This document shows, piece by piece, positions 24,013 to 33,329 of a stretch of 52,239 bases of DNA. The position numbers and the translations under genes are program-made. The notes beneath the pieces were generated by a model. It had not been told where the DNA came from, searched no databases, and worked only from the letters and a program-made list of their open reading frames with translations. Origin of the DNA: Clostridiales bacterium (GTDB lineage: Bacteria > Bacillota > Clostridia > Christensenellales > Borkfalkiaceae); the NCBI GenBank assembly GCA_015055545.1, contig SVHY01000010.1:1-52239 (forward strand). The letters run 5' to 3'. Numbering within the stretch: position 1 is the stretch's first letter; each line of letters begins with the position of its first letter.

Positions 24013-25026
24013 TTATTCTTTAAGCATTGTTTGTATATCAATACCGTATCCCCTTGTGGGATCGTTTAAAAACACGTGCGTAACCGCCCCTATCAGTTTA
24101 CCGTTTTGCAATATCGGACTTCCGCTCATACCTTGCACGATACCACCCGTTTCAGCGATTAACGCGTCATCCGTAATTTTGATCACGAAATCCTTGTTGT
24201 CTTTGGCGTTTCTATCCACTTTCACAATTTCTATTTCGTATTTTTTCGGACAAATACCATTTACGGTAGAATAGATATAAGCGTCGCCGGGTACGGCCGA
24301 AGAAGAATCCGCTACGGCGCAAGATAAACCCGTATAATCAAATTCCTTTGAAATGCTGCCAAATATACCGCAATCACACAATTTTTCTGCCGTTCCTATC
24401 CGTTTATCACCGATAAACATACCGCGCAATTCACCCGCTCTGCCGCGAACGCCCTTGTTCACGCCTACAATACTACATTCATACACAGTTCCGTCTGATA
24501 TTTGCAATTTTTGGCGGTTTTCGCCCTCTACCGTATGCCCAAGCGACGCAAACCTACCGTTTGATTGATCAATATAGGTCACCGTACCTATTCCCGAAAC
24601 GCTATCACGAGCTAAAACACCGATTTTATAATTACCGCTTACCTTATCTTTGACGGGATATACGAAAATTTCATTCGTATTCTCGCCTCTTTTATATACG
24701 ACGGACAGTTTTTTACCGTTGCTTTTATTGACAATTTCATTTAAACGGGTAATACTGTCTATTTTGATACCGTTTACGGAAACTATTTTGTCGCCCGTTT
24801 TCAAACCAGCCTTCAACGCCGGCGAACTAACGCCGTTCTCCGTCATAATCTCACAAAGCCCAACGATTTGCGGACTACCTGAACGCAAGGTAAAACCTGC
24901 GGACATTCCGCCCACGTATACGAGCGCGGCATCAGCCGACGCAACGTTCGTATCAACGTGGATATTGCAAAAAGCAAACGAAAAGGACAACGATGCCCCT
25001 AAAAGAAAAAAACTCAATTTGCGCAT
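24013..25026 (-). CDS. spoIVB: SpoIVB serine peptidase
   Basis: A signalling protease of the S55 family that in Bacillus cleaves SpoIVFA from the forespore side to activate pro-sigma-K processing. The 337 residues start with a hydrophobic membrane/export segment, then a PDZ domain (about 65-120, AGLKTGDKIVSVNGIKI), then the peptidase domain with the His in SLGHTVEG and the Ser motif GMSGSP at 299-304. It is shorter than the Bacillus enzyme (about 425). GGAGGG precedes ATG 25026. It follows recN as in most spore formers, but spo0A does not follow it. Confidence 0.93.
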   Translation of the reverse strand: MRKLSFFLLGASLSFSFAFCNIHVDTNVASADAALVYVGGMSAGFTLRSGSPQIVGLCEIMTENGVSSPALKAGLKTGDKIVSVNGIKIDSITRLNEIVNKSNGKKLSVVYKRGENTNEIFVYPVKDKVSGNYKIGVLARDSVSGIGTVTYIDQSNGRFASLGHTVEGENRQKLQISDGTVYECSIVGVNKGVRGRAGELRGMFIGDKRIGTAEKLCDCGIFGSISKEFDYTGLSCAVADSSSAVPGDAYIYSTVNGICPKKYEIEIVKVDRNAKDNKDFVIKITDDALIAETGGIVQGMSGSPILQNGKLIGAVTHVFLNDPTRGYGIDIQTMLKE

Positions 25027-25098
25027 AATTTCCCTCCGTTTAAGGTTAATTTGTGCAAATCAAGTTTTAATATTCTAAAATTCTATTAAATCGCCGTA

Positions 25099-26799
25099 TC
25101 AAGAAATGGATTTTTTGTATTCTTTTGCCTGATTTAACAATTCTTCGGCGTGTTTTACGGCGAACTCGCCACTGCCGTCCCCGCCGATTAAACGCACGAT
25201 TTCCTGCATTTTTTCGCGTTCGTCCAACGAATGTACCAACGTAACCGTTTTTCCGTCCGTCTCACACTTTTCAATCAAGAACTCGTCGTCGCTCATCGCC
25301 GCAATTTGCGCCAAATGCGAAACCGCGATAATTTGCGTACGCGTAGCAATACGCGCTAATTTTTCCCCAACTGCTTTCGCCGTTTTCCCGCTAATACCTG
25401 CGTCAATTTCGTCGAATATATAAGTAGAAATTTCGTTTACGGACGAAAGCTGCGTTTTTACGGCAAGCATAAACCGACTCATTTCCCCGCCGCTGATAAT
25501 TTTCCCAAGCGGTTTTATAGGTTCACCCGCGTTCGCGGAAAACATAAAGCATACGCTATCCAAACCGTTGCCATTTGCCTTATTTACGTCCGACTTGGAA
25601 TATTCTTCAAACTCTATACAAAAGGTTGCGTGCGGTATATTCAACGTCTTTAATTCATCCGTTACCCGCGCGCAAAACGCCACACCGTGTTCTTTCCGCA
25701 AAGCGGTCATTTTACGGCAAATCTCGTATATTTTCTCGTCGATTTTCGCCATTTCTGCAGTCAAAGCCGCAAATTGTCCTTCACAATCGGACAACAAATC
25801 GTATTCCGCTTGCGCTGCTGCCAAAAACGCGTCTATTTCCGCTTTATTCGCGCCGTATTTGCGCTTTAAAGCGCGTATCGTATCCAAACGCGTTTCCGTT
25901 TCTTCCGCTTCGTTTTCGTCGAAATACAGCTCTTCCGCAATATCGGTGAGCGTTTCCGCTACGTCGCCCGCCTCGATCGCCAAACTTTCGATTTTTTCTT
26001 GTGCGGTTTGATAGGCTTCGTCTAATTTTGAAATGCCCGTCAACGCGCGCGCTGCATAGCGCAACCCGTCTAAAGCACCCGCCTCCGCCGTGAGCGCTTG
26101 GGTTGCCTCGCGTAGCGATGTAATAATTTTTTCGAGATTGTTTATTTTATCACGTTTTACAAGCAGCTCTTCCTCTTCATTTTCTTGCAAATCCACGCTT
26201 TCGATTTCTTCGATTTGGAATTGTAAAACGTCCAATCTCCGCCCGCGTTCTTGTTCGTCCCCGCCAAGCATAGTCATCTTTTCTTTTATCGCTTTCTTTT
26301 GCGCTAAAACTGTTTTTAAAGCGGTCTTTTCCTCTATAATCGGCGTTCCTACCACGTCGTCAAGCACTTTCAATTGATTGCTTTCTTTCAGCAAGAAAAA
26401 ATGTTCGCTCTGTCCGTGCACGTCCACGAGCGAATCGGTAACCGCACGCAACATAGTCGCGGTAACGGTATTTCCGTTAATTTTCACCGTATTCTTGCCT
26501 GCATCGTTGAATTTGCGCGAAATGATAATTTCCCCGTCCGTATCTATATCCATTTCCCGCAACGTTTGTACGGCTTGGGATTGTTCGGGCACGGAAAATT
26601 CCGCTTTCACCAAACATTCCGACTCCCCGTAGCGAATCATTGAACGGTCGGCTTTTGCACCCAAAACGAAATTAACGGAATCGAGAATAACCGATTTTCC
26701 CGCTCCCGTTTCACCAGAAAGCACGTTCAGCTTATCACCGAACGTTATTTCCGCGTTTTCAATCAACGCTACGTTTTTAATGACGAGTCTGGACAGCAT
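25099..26799 (-). CDS. recN: DNA repair protein RecN
   Basis: An SMC-like ATPase acting early in double-strand-break repair. The N-terminal Walker A is NVLSGETGAGKSVILD; the centre is coiled coil (about 150-350), and the C-terminal half has the signature ISGGEMSRFMLAVK and Walker B TYIFDEIDAGISG. I use ATG 26799 because the family starts MLxxLxIxN; a TTG two codons upstream is also possible. AAGGAT precedes it. The resulting 566 residues are a normal length. It follows argR by 13 bp. In many bacteria recN is SOS-induced, but I see no LexA box here. Confidence 0.94.
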   Translation of the reverse strand: MLSRLVIKNVALIENAEITFGDKLNVLSGETGAGKSVILDSVNFVLGAKADRSMIRYGESECLVKAEFSVPEQSQAVQTLREMDIDTDGEIIISRKFNDAGKNTVKINGNTVTATMLRAVTDSLVDVHGQSEHFFLLKESNQLKVLDDVVGTPIIEEKTALKTVLAQKKAIKEKMTMLGGDEQERGRRLDVLQFQIEEIESVDLQENEEEELLVKRDKINNLEKIITSLREATQALTAEAGALDGLRYAARALTGISKLDEAYQTAQEKIESLAIEAGDVAETLTDIAEELYFDENEAEETETRLDTIRALKRKYGANKAEIDAFLAAAQAEYDLLSDCEGQFAALTAEMAKIDEKIYEICRKMTALRKEHGVAFCARVTDELKTLNIPHATFCIEFEEYSKSDVNKANGNGLDSVCFMFSANAGEPIKPLGKIISGGEMSRFMLAVKTQLSSVNEISTYIFDEIDAGISGKTAKAVGEKLARIATRTQIIAVSHLAQIAAMSDDEFLIEKCETDGKTVTLVHSLDEREKMQEIVRLIGGDGSGEFAVKHAEELLNQAKEYKKSIS

Positions 26800-26812
26800 A
26801 CCCAACCTATCC

Positions 26813-27265
26813 TTATTTCATAAAGTCTGCTATTTTCGCCGCAACCAAAACCGCTTTATCGTCGTCTTCACACACAATCAACAGCGTATCGTCCCCCGCA
26901 ACCGAGCCAACCACACCGTCGTAATTGAGTTTATCCACGACCGTACCTGCATTCGCTCCGTTTCCCGTCAAAGTCTTTACGACAATGAGATTTTTTGCGT
27001 TCTTTACAGATACTACGCAATCACGGAACAAGCTTTTCATTTTGGGTGAAATTTCACTTTCCCCGTCGTTGATATACGCATAGCGGTATTTTTTATCAAT
27101 CCCCGCCACCTTAAAAAGGTGTAAATCGCGAATATCACGCGAAATAGTCGCTTGCGTAACGACGAGATTAAGCGCGTTCAGTTCCGCGCACAGCTCTTCC
27201 TGCGTTTCGATTTCCTTACGCGAAATGATCTCTAAAATCTTCGCATGCCTTGCCGTTTTTAACAT
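26813..27265 (-). CDS. argR: Arginine repressor ArgR
   Basis: A 150-residue arginine-responsive regulator. The winged-helix DNA-binding domain carries TQATISRDIRDLHL; the C-terminal hexamer/arginine-binding domain has GSVAGDDTLLIV. AAGGAGA lies before ATG 27265. Its place between nadK and recN is the standard Firmicute order, where it is also called ahrC. No arginine genes and no obvious ARG boxes are in this window. Confidence 0.93.
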   Translation of the reverse strand: MLKTARHAKILEIISRKEIETQEELCAELNALNLVVTQATISRDIRDLHLFKVAGIDKKYRYAYINDGESEISPKMKSLFRDCVVSVKNAKNLIVVKTLTGNGANAGTVVDKLNYDGVVGSVAGDDTLLIVCEDDDKAVLVAAKIADFMK

Positions 27266-27307
27266 TTTTTCTCCTTCGTTTTCCCCAATCCCTACGTACT
27301 AATCAGG

Positions 27308-28114
27308 TTATTCACTTAATTTATTTTTAATTTTCGCAAAAAAGTCCGATCCGTCCCGCACGGGGAAATCAGCCGTAAACGGCGCTTTACTAATTTTCAA
27401 TTCCACCGTTTCAGGCAAGCCCGCAACCGCTAAACCGTCCGCAAGCAATATCGCCCGTCCGCGCGTAATTTTCACTCGCAACACTTTGTCGTCCGCAAAA
27501 ACAATAGGTCGTGAACGCATAGAAAACGCGCATATCGGCGTCATCATAAACACGGGCACGTCGGGCGTTAAAATTGCACCACCCGCCGAAAGCGAATACG
27601 CCGTAGACCCCGTCGGCGTGCAAACGAGTAACCCGTCGCCCGAAACCACGCTTTTACCCACGTCCGTTTCCGTTTCCAATTTCAAAATCTGCGTAGGTTT
27701 GCGTTCGGATAATCCGTAATCGCGCTGCAATGCAATTTCATTCAACGCATAAAAGATTTTTCCGGCAACTTCGCACTGCAAAAGGCTACGTTTTAAAATA
27801 CGGCAAGCCCCTTGCGAAAGCTGGTTTAACAAATCCGCGATTTGTTCGTATTCATCCTTTTCGTATTCGGTTAAAAAACCAAGATTACCGTAATTAATGC
27901 CGATAATTTTAATACCCTTGCGCGCCGCGTTTAACGATGCGTGTAAAATCGCGCCGTCGCCGCCAAGCACGACGACTACGTCCACTCCGTCCACGGCTTG
28001 CGGCACGAAAAATCGCGTCGTTTCATAACCCAAACCGCGGATAAACTGTACGATATTTTCTATCGTTTGTTCACTTTTTACCTTCGTTGCGTTCCCTAAA
28101 ACCCCGACTTTCAT
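27308..28114 (-). CDS. nadK: NAD kinase
   Basis: It phosphorylates NAD to NADP. The 268 residues contain the GGDG motif at 51-54 (VVLGGDGAILHA), GINYGNLGFLTEY, ALNEIAL and the Gly-rich GSTAYSLSAGGAILTP. Length fits the bacterial family. It lies in the tlyA-nadK-argR-recN order, 19 bp after tlyA. Confidence 0.95.
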   Translation of the reverse strand: MKVGVLGNATKVKSEQTIENIVQFIRGLGYETTRFFVPQAVDGVDVVVVLGGDGAILHASLNAARKGIKIIGINYGNLGFLTEYEKDEYEQIADLLNQLSQGACRILKRSLLQCEVAGKIFYALNEIALQRDYGLSERKPTQILKLETETDVGKSVVSGDGLLVCTPTGSTAYSLSAGGAILTPDVPVFMMTPICAFSMRSRPIVFADDKVLRVKITRGRAILLADGLAVAGLPETVELKISKAPFTADFPVRDGSDFFAKIKNKLSE

Positions 28115-28133
28115 CGTTTTCTCCGAATGTGCT

Positions 28134-28925
28134 TTATTTTAATTCGCCCAGCGAATTAAGTTTTACCAAATTCTTGATAATATCCACGGCATTGCATATT
28201 GACAACGCCCCTTTATTCTCTTTCGTCAACCAAACTACGTACTCTATATTTTTGCCTTTGCGAACGGGCGCATTGACGATACCGCGCGCGTATAAACCGT
28301 TCTCTACCGCATACCCAAGCACTTTCTTGACAATTTCCGCATGTGCGGCAGGCTGTACGATACCACTCTTTCCGATATGTTTATTCTCACATTCAAACTG
28401 CGGCTTTATCAACGCCACCGCCCAACCCGTTTCGTCTATCAACGCACTAATAACAGGCAAAATCAAACGCAGGGATATAAAACTAACGTCAGTAACCACC
28501 CCGTCCAAGCGTTCGTCAAAATCAGATTTTTGCAAATACCGCGCGTTGGTATTATCCATCGAGACAATACGGGAATCCGTTTGCAAGCTTTCATGCAACA
28601 AACTTTCGCCTACGTCCACCGCATACACGCGTTTTGCCCCGTTTTGTAACAAACAATCGCAAAAACCGCCCGTACTTGCACCTAAATCAGCAAAAATCTT
28701 ATCCTCACAAGCCAGCCCGAACGTTTGGAGCGCGCGCTCAAGCTTATATCCACCGTTGGATACAAACGCCGATTCCGCTTGCAAAAAAGAAATTTCGTCC
28801 GTTTCCTTTATTTCCGATTTCGGCTTAATACTTTGACCGTTGACAAGCACCCAACCTTTTTCAATCGCTTCGGCGGCTTTCGTGCGAGAACCGAACTTAT
28901 CGGCAAAAAACTTGTCTGCTCTCAT
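28134..28925 (-). CDS. tlyA: TlyA family rRNA 2'-O-methyltransferase / hemolysin-like protein
   Basis: The 263 residues comprise an N-terminal S4 domain (MRADKFFADKFGSRTKAAEAI) and an FtsJ-like methyltransferase domain with the SAM loop FADLGASTGGFCDCLL and VTDVSFISLRLI. In Mycobacterium TlyA methylates 16S and 23S rRNA; in Firmicutes the homologue (YqxC) is less studied, so the exact target here is inferred. Its ATG overlaps the dxs TGA by 4 bp (ATGA), indicating coupled translation. Confidence 0.92.
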   Translation of the reverse strand: MRADKFFADKFGSRTKAAEAIEKGWVLVNGQSIKPKSEIKETDEISFLQAESAFVSNGGYKLERALQTFGLACEDKIFADLGASTGGFCDCLLQNGAKRVYAVDVGESLLHESLQTDSRIVSMDNTNARYLQKSDFDERLDGVVTDVSFISLRLILPVISALIDETGWAVALIKPQFECENKHIGKSGIVQPAAHAEIVKKVLGYAVENGLYARGIVNAPVRKGKNIEYVVWLTKENKGALSICNAVDIIKNLVKLNSLGELK

Positions 28926-30652
28926 GAAAGCACTTCCAAAAGGTATTTATCCACTTCCTTACAATCCACACCGTATTCACTCTGCAAATCATATACGCTA
29001 CCTTGCGGAATAAACGCGTCGCGATAGGCGAAATTCTTGATTTTACACGTTTTTTCAAGCTTCATTAACGCATGATTGACCGCCGCACCAAAACCGCCGT
29101 TGAATACGTTATCTTCAATGGTAACGATATATTCGCTTTGCAATTCTTTTAACAATTCTTCGTCCAAGGGTTTTACAAACCGAGCGTTAACAACGTTACA
29201 AGTTTTGCCTTGTTTTTGCAAGATTTGCAAGGCTTTCATTGCAATAATCAAACTCCGTTCGCCCGTAGCCAACACCGTTGCGTTCGCGCCGTCTTCTTTA
29301 TACAAATACTCCCACTTACCTAACCGAATATCCGTTTCTTCACTCGAAAACAGCACTTTCCCTGCGCGCGGATAACGAATAGCAAGCGGATGGGAATAGG
29401 TTGCGCTAAATTCCAAAATCCGTTTTAAATCTTCCGTATCCTTTGGACATGCAATCGCCAAATTCGGAATCAAAGACAAATAGGATAAATCGAATACGCC
29501 TTGATGCGTTTCCCCGTCCGCGCCCGATATACCCGCTCGGTCAATACAGAACGTCACCGCCATATCCTGCGAACAAACGTCGTGAATAATTTCATCAAAC
29601 GCGCGCTGTAAAAACGTGGAATAAATCGTATAATACGGTTTTAACCCGCCAGCTGCCATAGCCGCGCAAAGCACGGACGCGTTTTCTTCGCAAATACCTA
29701 CGTCAAAAGCGCGCTCAGGATATTTTTCAAAAAACTCGCTCAATCCAAGGCTTTCTTTCATTGCCGCGGAAACGACGGTAATTTTACCGTTCTTTTGGGC
29801 TATCGAACAAAGCGTTTCTCCTAAAACCTCCGAATACTCCCTTTGCTTAGGCGCGCCCACAGGCGGTACGCCGTGCGTATTCGTCGGATCTTCTTCGCTA
29901 AATTCATATCCCTTTCCTTTCTTCGTGGCAATATGCAAAAGCACCGAACCGTTTTTCAAAAGCGATTTCGCTTCTTGCAACGCATCGATCATCTCGTCAA
30001 CGTCATTGCCGTCTTTTACACCAAGATACGTAAGCCCAAAACTTTCCAAAAGACGGATATTTTCCATCTTTTTGCTTTCTTTGATTTGCGAAAGCATATC
30101 GTGCATACCGCCTACCGTCGGGGATATCGACATATCGTTATCGTTTAGGATAATCAAAATACGGGTATTCATGATTTTCAAGCTGTTCAACGCTTCGTAA
30201 ACAAGCCCGTTATTAAACGAACCGTCACCGATATAGGCTATTACTTCACGTTGTTCGTTTTGCAAATCACGCGCTTTTGCAAGCCCTATTGCAGCCGAAA
30301 CGGACGTACCCGCATGACCCGTATCATAACAATCGTATTCACTTTCCGTGCGTTTGGGAAAACCTGATATTCCGCCCGCTTTGCGAAGCTGTGAAAACCT
30401 ATCTAAACGCCCGCTTAATAATTTATAGGCATAACATTGATGACCGACGTCAAACACGATTTTATCGTTTGGGAAATCGAACGTATAAAAAAGCGCAACC
30501 GTGGATTCCACCGCGCCGAGATTAGACGCAAGATGTCCACCGCACTTCATAACCGTTTCGTAAATTACCGAACGCAACTCGTCGCACAAAACGTTCAATT
30601 CGTTGCGTGAGCAATTTTTTATGGATTTTGACTGTAATTCTTTCAGTATCAC
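28922..30652 (-). CDS. dxs: 1-deoxy-D-xylulose-5-phosphate synthase
   Basis: First enzyme of the non-mevalonate isoprenoid pathway; it condenses pyruvate and glyceraldehyde-3-phosphate with thiamine diphosphate. The ThDP site reads GDGSFNNGLVYEALN (142-156) and LNDNDMSISPTVGG; the pyrimidine domain has EENASVLCAAMAAGGLKP and DRAGISGADGETHQG. At 576 residues it is about 40 shorter than the E. coli enzyme. GTG 30652 is the start, with GAGAGG before it. It sits between ispA and tlyA; with ispH and ispA in the window, three isoprenoid steps are present. Confidence 0.95.
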   Translation of the reverse strand: MILKELQSKSIKNCSRNELNVLCDELRSVIYETVMKCGGHLASNLGAVESTVALFYTFDFPNDKIVFDVGHQCYAYKLLSGRLDRFSQLRKAGGISGFPKRTESEYDCYDTGHAGTSVSAAIGLAKARDLQNEQREVIAYIGDGSFNNGLVYEALNSLKIMNTRILIILNDNDMSISPTVGGMHDMLSQIKESKKMENIRLLESFGLTYLGVKDGNDVDEMIDALQEAKSLLKNGSVLLHIATKKGKGYEFSEEDPTNTHGVPPVGAPKQREYSEVLGETLCSIAQKNGKITVVSAAMKESLGLSEFFEKYPERAFDVGICEENASVLCAAMAAGGLKPYYTIYSTFLQRAFDEIIHDVCSQDMAVTFCIDRAGISGADGETHQGVFDLSYLSLIPNLAIACPKDTEDLKRILEFSATYSHPLAIRYPRAGKVLFSSEETDIRLGKWEYLYKEDGANATVLATGERSLIIAMKALQILQKQGKTCNVVNARFVKPLDEELLKELQSEYIVTIEDNVFNGGFGAAVNHALMKLEKTCKIKNFAYRDAFIPQGSVYDLQSEYGVDCKEVDKYLLEVLS

Positions 30653-30673
30653 GCTATTGCCTCTCGTTTTCCG

Positions 30674-31564
30674 TCAATGTCTACGGTTCAATACGTAGTC
30701 GACTAAGCCGTGCAAAAACTCCGTATCCGCATCTATACTTTCCAGCACCGTATGACAATCGCGCGCGCAAATATCCGCGCGAACCTTTGCCCCTTCTAAA
30801 CCGTACAAACGAACGTAGGTAAGCTTATTTTCCTTCTCGTCTTTTCCAACCGTTTTTCCAAGCTTATCAAAATCGCCCGTCACGTCCAAAATATCATCCG
30901 TCATTTGAAAAAGAACGCCGAGCAGTTTCCCAAACCGTTCCATTTCGATATATTGACGGTTATTCCCTAAAATACTCGCTATCAAAACGGGTGCTATTAA
31001 TAATTTACCCGTTTTATGAGCGTGAATGTATTTTAAATCGTCCTCCGACACTGCGGCATTTTGCTTGGAATAATATAAATCCGCAGACTGCCCCGCTATC
31101 ATACCGTATACGCCTGCGCACTCGTTTAACGTTTTCGCCGCCAAAGCATATTTTTCACCCTTTAAACATTCTTGAAAGCAAACGGCATACGCTTCGTTAA
31201 GCAGTCCGTCGCCTGCCAAAATCGCGTTCGCCTCCCCAAACGCTTTATGATTAGACGGCTTACCGCGCCGAAAATCGTCGTCGTCCATAGCCGGCAAATC
31301 GTCGTGCACGAGCGAATATGCGTGAATCATTTCAAGCGCCAACGTAAAAGGTAAAATCTCTTCCTGCGGCACAGCCAAAACGTCCGCGCACGCAAGCGCC
31401 AAAACGGGTCGAATACGTTTACCGCCGTTTTGTAGGCTATATTTCATGCTTTCGCCCAAAACTTCGGGCTTTGTTTGCAATTTTGCCGTATATTTATCTA
31501 AATAATCCTCAAAAGTCTGTAAATAATCGTTGTATCTTTGGAGAAAGTCGTTCAAAATCTTCAC
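30674..31564 (-). CDS. ispA: Farnesyl/geranyl diphosphate synthase
   Basis: A trans-isoprenyl diphosphate synthase of 296 residues that elongates DMAPP with IPP. The first Asp-rich motif is HDDLPAMDDDD (87-97) and the second MTDDILDVTGD (221-231); GGKRIRP binds IPP. GTG 31564 overlaps the folD TGA by 4 bp, but the AAAGGGG there lies too close; TTG 31555 has better spacing, so the start may be three codons in. The neighbours xseA and xseB, usually found just upstream in Firmicutes, are absent. Product chain length (C10/C15) is inferred. Confidence 0.93.
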   Translation of the reverse strand: MKILNDFLQRYNDYLQTFEDYLDKYTAKLQTKPEVLGESMKYSLQNGGKRIRPVLALACADVLAVPQEEILPFTLALEMIHAYSLVHDDLPAMDDDDFRRGKPSNHKAFGEANAILAGDGLLNEAYAVCFQECLKGEKYALAAKTLNECAGVYGMIAGQSADLYYSKQNAAVSEDDLKYIHAHKTGKLLIAPVLIASILGNNRQYIEMERFGKLLGVLFQMTDDILDVTGDFDKLGKTVGKDEKENKLTYVRLYGLEGAKVRADICARDCHTVLESIDADTEFLHGLVDYVLNRRH

Positions 31565-32391
31565 CCCTTTAATGCAGCCTCACAAGTGTTATACATAAGC
31601 ATCGTAATCGTCATCGGACCTACGCCGCCGGGTACGGGCGTGATGTACGACGTCTTGTCCGCTACGTTTTCAAAATCCACGTCGCCACAAATCTTCCCGT
31701 CTGCGCCACGGTTAATACCGATATCCACAACTACCGCGCCCTCTTTTACCATGTCACGCGTAACAAATTTCGGTCTACCGATCGCCGCAACCAAAATATC
31801 CGCGTTTCTACAAATTTCCGCCAAATTCTTCGTCTTGCTATGGCAAACGGTAACCGTAGCGTTTGCATTCAAGAGCAACATTGCCATAGGCTTACCCACC
31901 GTATCGCTACGACCGATAACCACCGCTTGCTTGCCCGTGGGGTCAATCCCCTCGCTTTCCAGCATTTTCATAACGCCAAGCGGCGTACAAGACACCAACT
32001 TTTCTTTATGCAACGTCAAAAGTCCTAAGTTTTCCGCAGAAAATCCGTCCACGTCTTTATCCGCAGGTATCCGCGCCATTGCTGATTCCGCGTCCAACCC
32101 TTTCGGCAAGGGTAATTGCAATAAAATACCGTGGATTTCAGGGTTTTTCGCCAATCCGTCCAACAAATCTTCTACTTCTTTTTGCGTTGCCGTTTCAGGC
32201 AATTCATAGCTATATGAGCGCACGCCAACTTCTCCGCAGGCTCTAATTTTATTACGTACGTAAATTTGCGATGCAGGGTCGTTTCCCACAAGCACAACCG
32301 CAAGCCCCGGCGTAATATTTGCTTTTTGCATTTTTTCTTTAAGTTCGGCGCGCATTTTTGCAGCCAACGCCTTTCCGTCAATGAGTTTCAT
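31561..32391 (-). CDS. folD: Methylenetetrahydrofolate dehydrogenase/cyclohydrolase
   Basis: A bifunctional enzyme of one-carbon metabolism linking methylene-, methenyl- and formyl-tetrahydrofolate. The 276 residues carry the catalytic YVRNK motif, the family pattern GILLQLPLPKGLDAE, VDGFSAENLG, the NADP site VIGRSDTVGKP, and the C-terminal TPVPGGVGPMT. I prefer ATG 32391 over GTG 32400, which leaves only 2 bp after the AAAGGAC site. Its start lies inside the 3' end of nusB. Confidence 0.94.
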   Translation of the reverse strand: MKLIDGKALAAKMRAELKEKMQKANITPGLAVVLVGNDPASQIYVRNKIRACGEVGVRSYSYELPETATQKEVEDLLDGLAKNPEIHGILLQLPLPKGLDAESAMARIPADKDVDGFSAENLGLLTLHKEKLVSCTPLGVMKMLESEGIDPTGKQAVVIGRSDTVGKPMAMLLLNANATVTVCHSKTKNLAEICRNADILVAAIGRPKFVTRDMVKEGAVVVDIGINRGADGKICGDVDFENVADKTSYITPVPGGVGPMTITMLMYNTCEAALKG

Positions 32392-32800
32392 TCGTATCAC
32401 CGTCCTTTTTATTAATAATACCCGAAAGCACGCCGTTTACGAAATCGGCGCTCTTTTCCGTAGAATATTTTTTAGCCAAGCCCGTCGCTTCGGACACGGA
32501 CACAACGGGCGGAATCTCGTCGAAATAACGAATTTCCGCAAGCGCTATCAATAAGATACTCTTATCCGTGGGATTAATACGGTTTTCTTTGTAATGGTGG
32601 CAAGCGTCTTCAATACCTTGAATCAGCTCGGCGCGGTTTTCTTCCACCGCCGCGACCAAATCTTTTGCAAACAATAAATCTTCTTCTCTGTCCAGCTTGA
32701 ACTGTTTATAAATCTTTGCTTTTAAAGCGTCCAAACAATCCGTGTTGAACTGTTCAGCAAAAATGATATTCAACGCGGCCTCTCTTGCATCGTTTCTCAT
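32378..32800 (-). CDS. nusB: Transcription antitermination factor NusB
   Basis: With NusE it forms the complex that antiterminates rRNA transcription. From ATG 32800 the protein has 140 residues, starting MRNDAREAALNIIFAEQF; GGAGA lies 9 bp upstream. A longer open frame to 32926 would add a Lys/Arg-rich tail unlike NusB and reads through the upstream hairpin, so it is rejected. Other family elements are NPTDKSILLIALAEI and VSVSEATGLAKKY. It overlaps folD by 14 bp. Confidence 0.93.
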   Translation of the reverse strand: MRNDAREAALNIIFAEQFNTDCLDALKAKIYKQFKLDREEDLLFAKDLVAAVEENRAELIQGIEDACHHYKENRINPTDKSILLIALAEIRYFDEIPPVVSVSEATGLAKKYSTEKSADFVNGVLSGIINKKDGDTNETH

Positions 32801-32826
32801 AATTCTTCTCCGTACATACGACGAAA

Positions 32827-32845
32827 ACCCTTCACGGGGAAGGGT
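32827..32845 (-). terminator. Hairpin between asp23-like gene and nusB
   Basis: ACCCTTC (32827-32833) and GAAGGGT (32839-32845) form a perfect 7-bp stem with a 5-nt loop, followed by only TTTC on the - strand. It may be a weak terminator or attenuator before nusB. Confidence 0.45.
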
Positions 32846-32858
32846 GTTCGCGCACTGT

Positions 32859-33239
32859 TTAATTTTCTTGCGTTTCCGTTGCCGGCTCTTCTTCCTCTTC
32901 TTTTTCCGCGGGAACAACTTGATCAAAGACCACGTCGCGCACGTGTACGTCCACTTCCGCGACCTTGTACTTCGTCATATTTTCTACGCTCTGTTTTACC
33001 GATTGTTGGATACGGTAGGCAAGCTCGGGCACGTTATAACCCTGTTTGACCACCACCGAAACGTCGGCATAAATCCCGTCTTTTTCAAGATAGAGAGAAA
33101 TTCCGTTGCGTTTGCCCTGCACGAGCAACGCGCCTTCTACTTCCGCTATCGCCAAAGCGACGATATTGTGTACGATTCCTGCATTGTAAACGACTTTACC
33201 GTTTTCACCGTCTTTCGGGTTTAATTTGATGTTGAACAT
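32859..33239 (-). CDS. Asp23/Gls24 family protein
   Basis: A 126-residue protein of the Asp23 (alkaline shock) family, upstream of nusB as in most Clostridia and Bacilli (YqhY position). The fold region runs from NGKVVYNAGIVHNIVALAIAEVEG to VAEVDVHVRDVVFD; the end is a Glu-rich tail. YqhY homologues have been linked to control of fatty-acid synthesis in Bacillus; a similar role here is inference. AAGGAG precedes ATG 33239, and an extended -10 box lies about 30 bp upstream. Confidence 0.88.
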   Translation of the reverse strand: MFNIKLNPKDGENGKVVYNAGIVHNIVALAIAEVEGALLVQGKRNGISLYLEKDGIYADVSVVVKQGYNVPELAYRIQQSVKQSVENMTKYKVAEVDVHVRDVVFDQVVPAEKEEEEEPATETQEN

Positions 33240-33271
33240 TCAAAAAGAACTCCTTATTTTATATCAAGTAT

Positions 33272-33280
33272 ATTATACCA
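33272..33280 (-). promoter_or_regulatory. Extended -10 promoter of the asp23-like gene
   Basis: TGGTATAAT on the - strand, with TATAAT at 33277-33272; no clear -35 element. It would drive asp23-like, nusB and the isoprenoid/repair genes separately from the sporulation genes upstream. Confidence 0.5.
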
Positions 33281-33329
33281 CATCTTTTTGAATAATTCTA
33301 CTGTTTTAACAAACTTTTTTCGCTTTTTT

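Noticed and set aside
32801-32926. Longer NusB start at 32926
   Set aside because: It would add a Lys/Arg-rich tail read through the hairpin at 32827-32845; ATG 32800 has a good ribosome site and fits the family.
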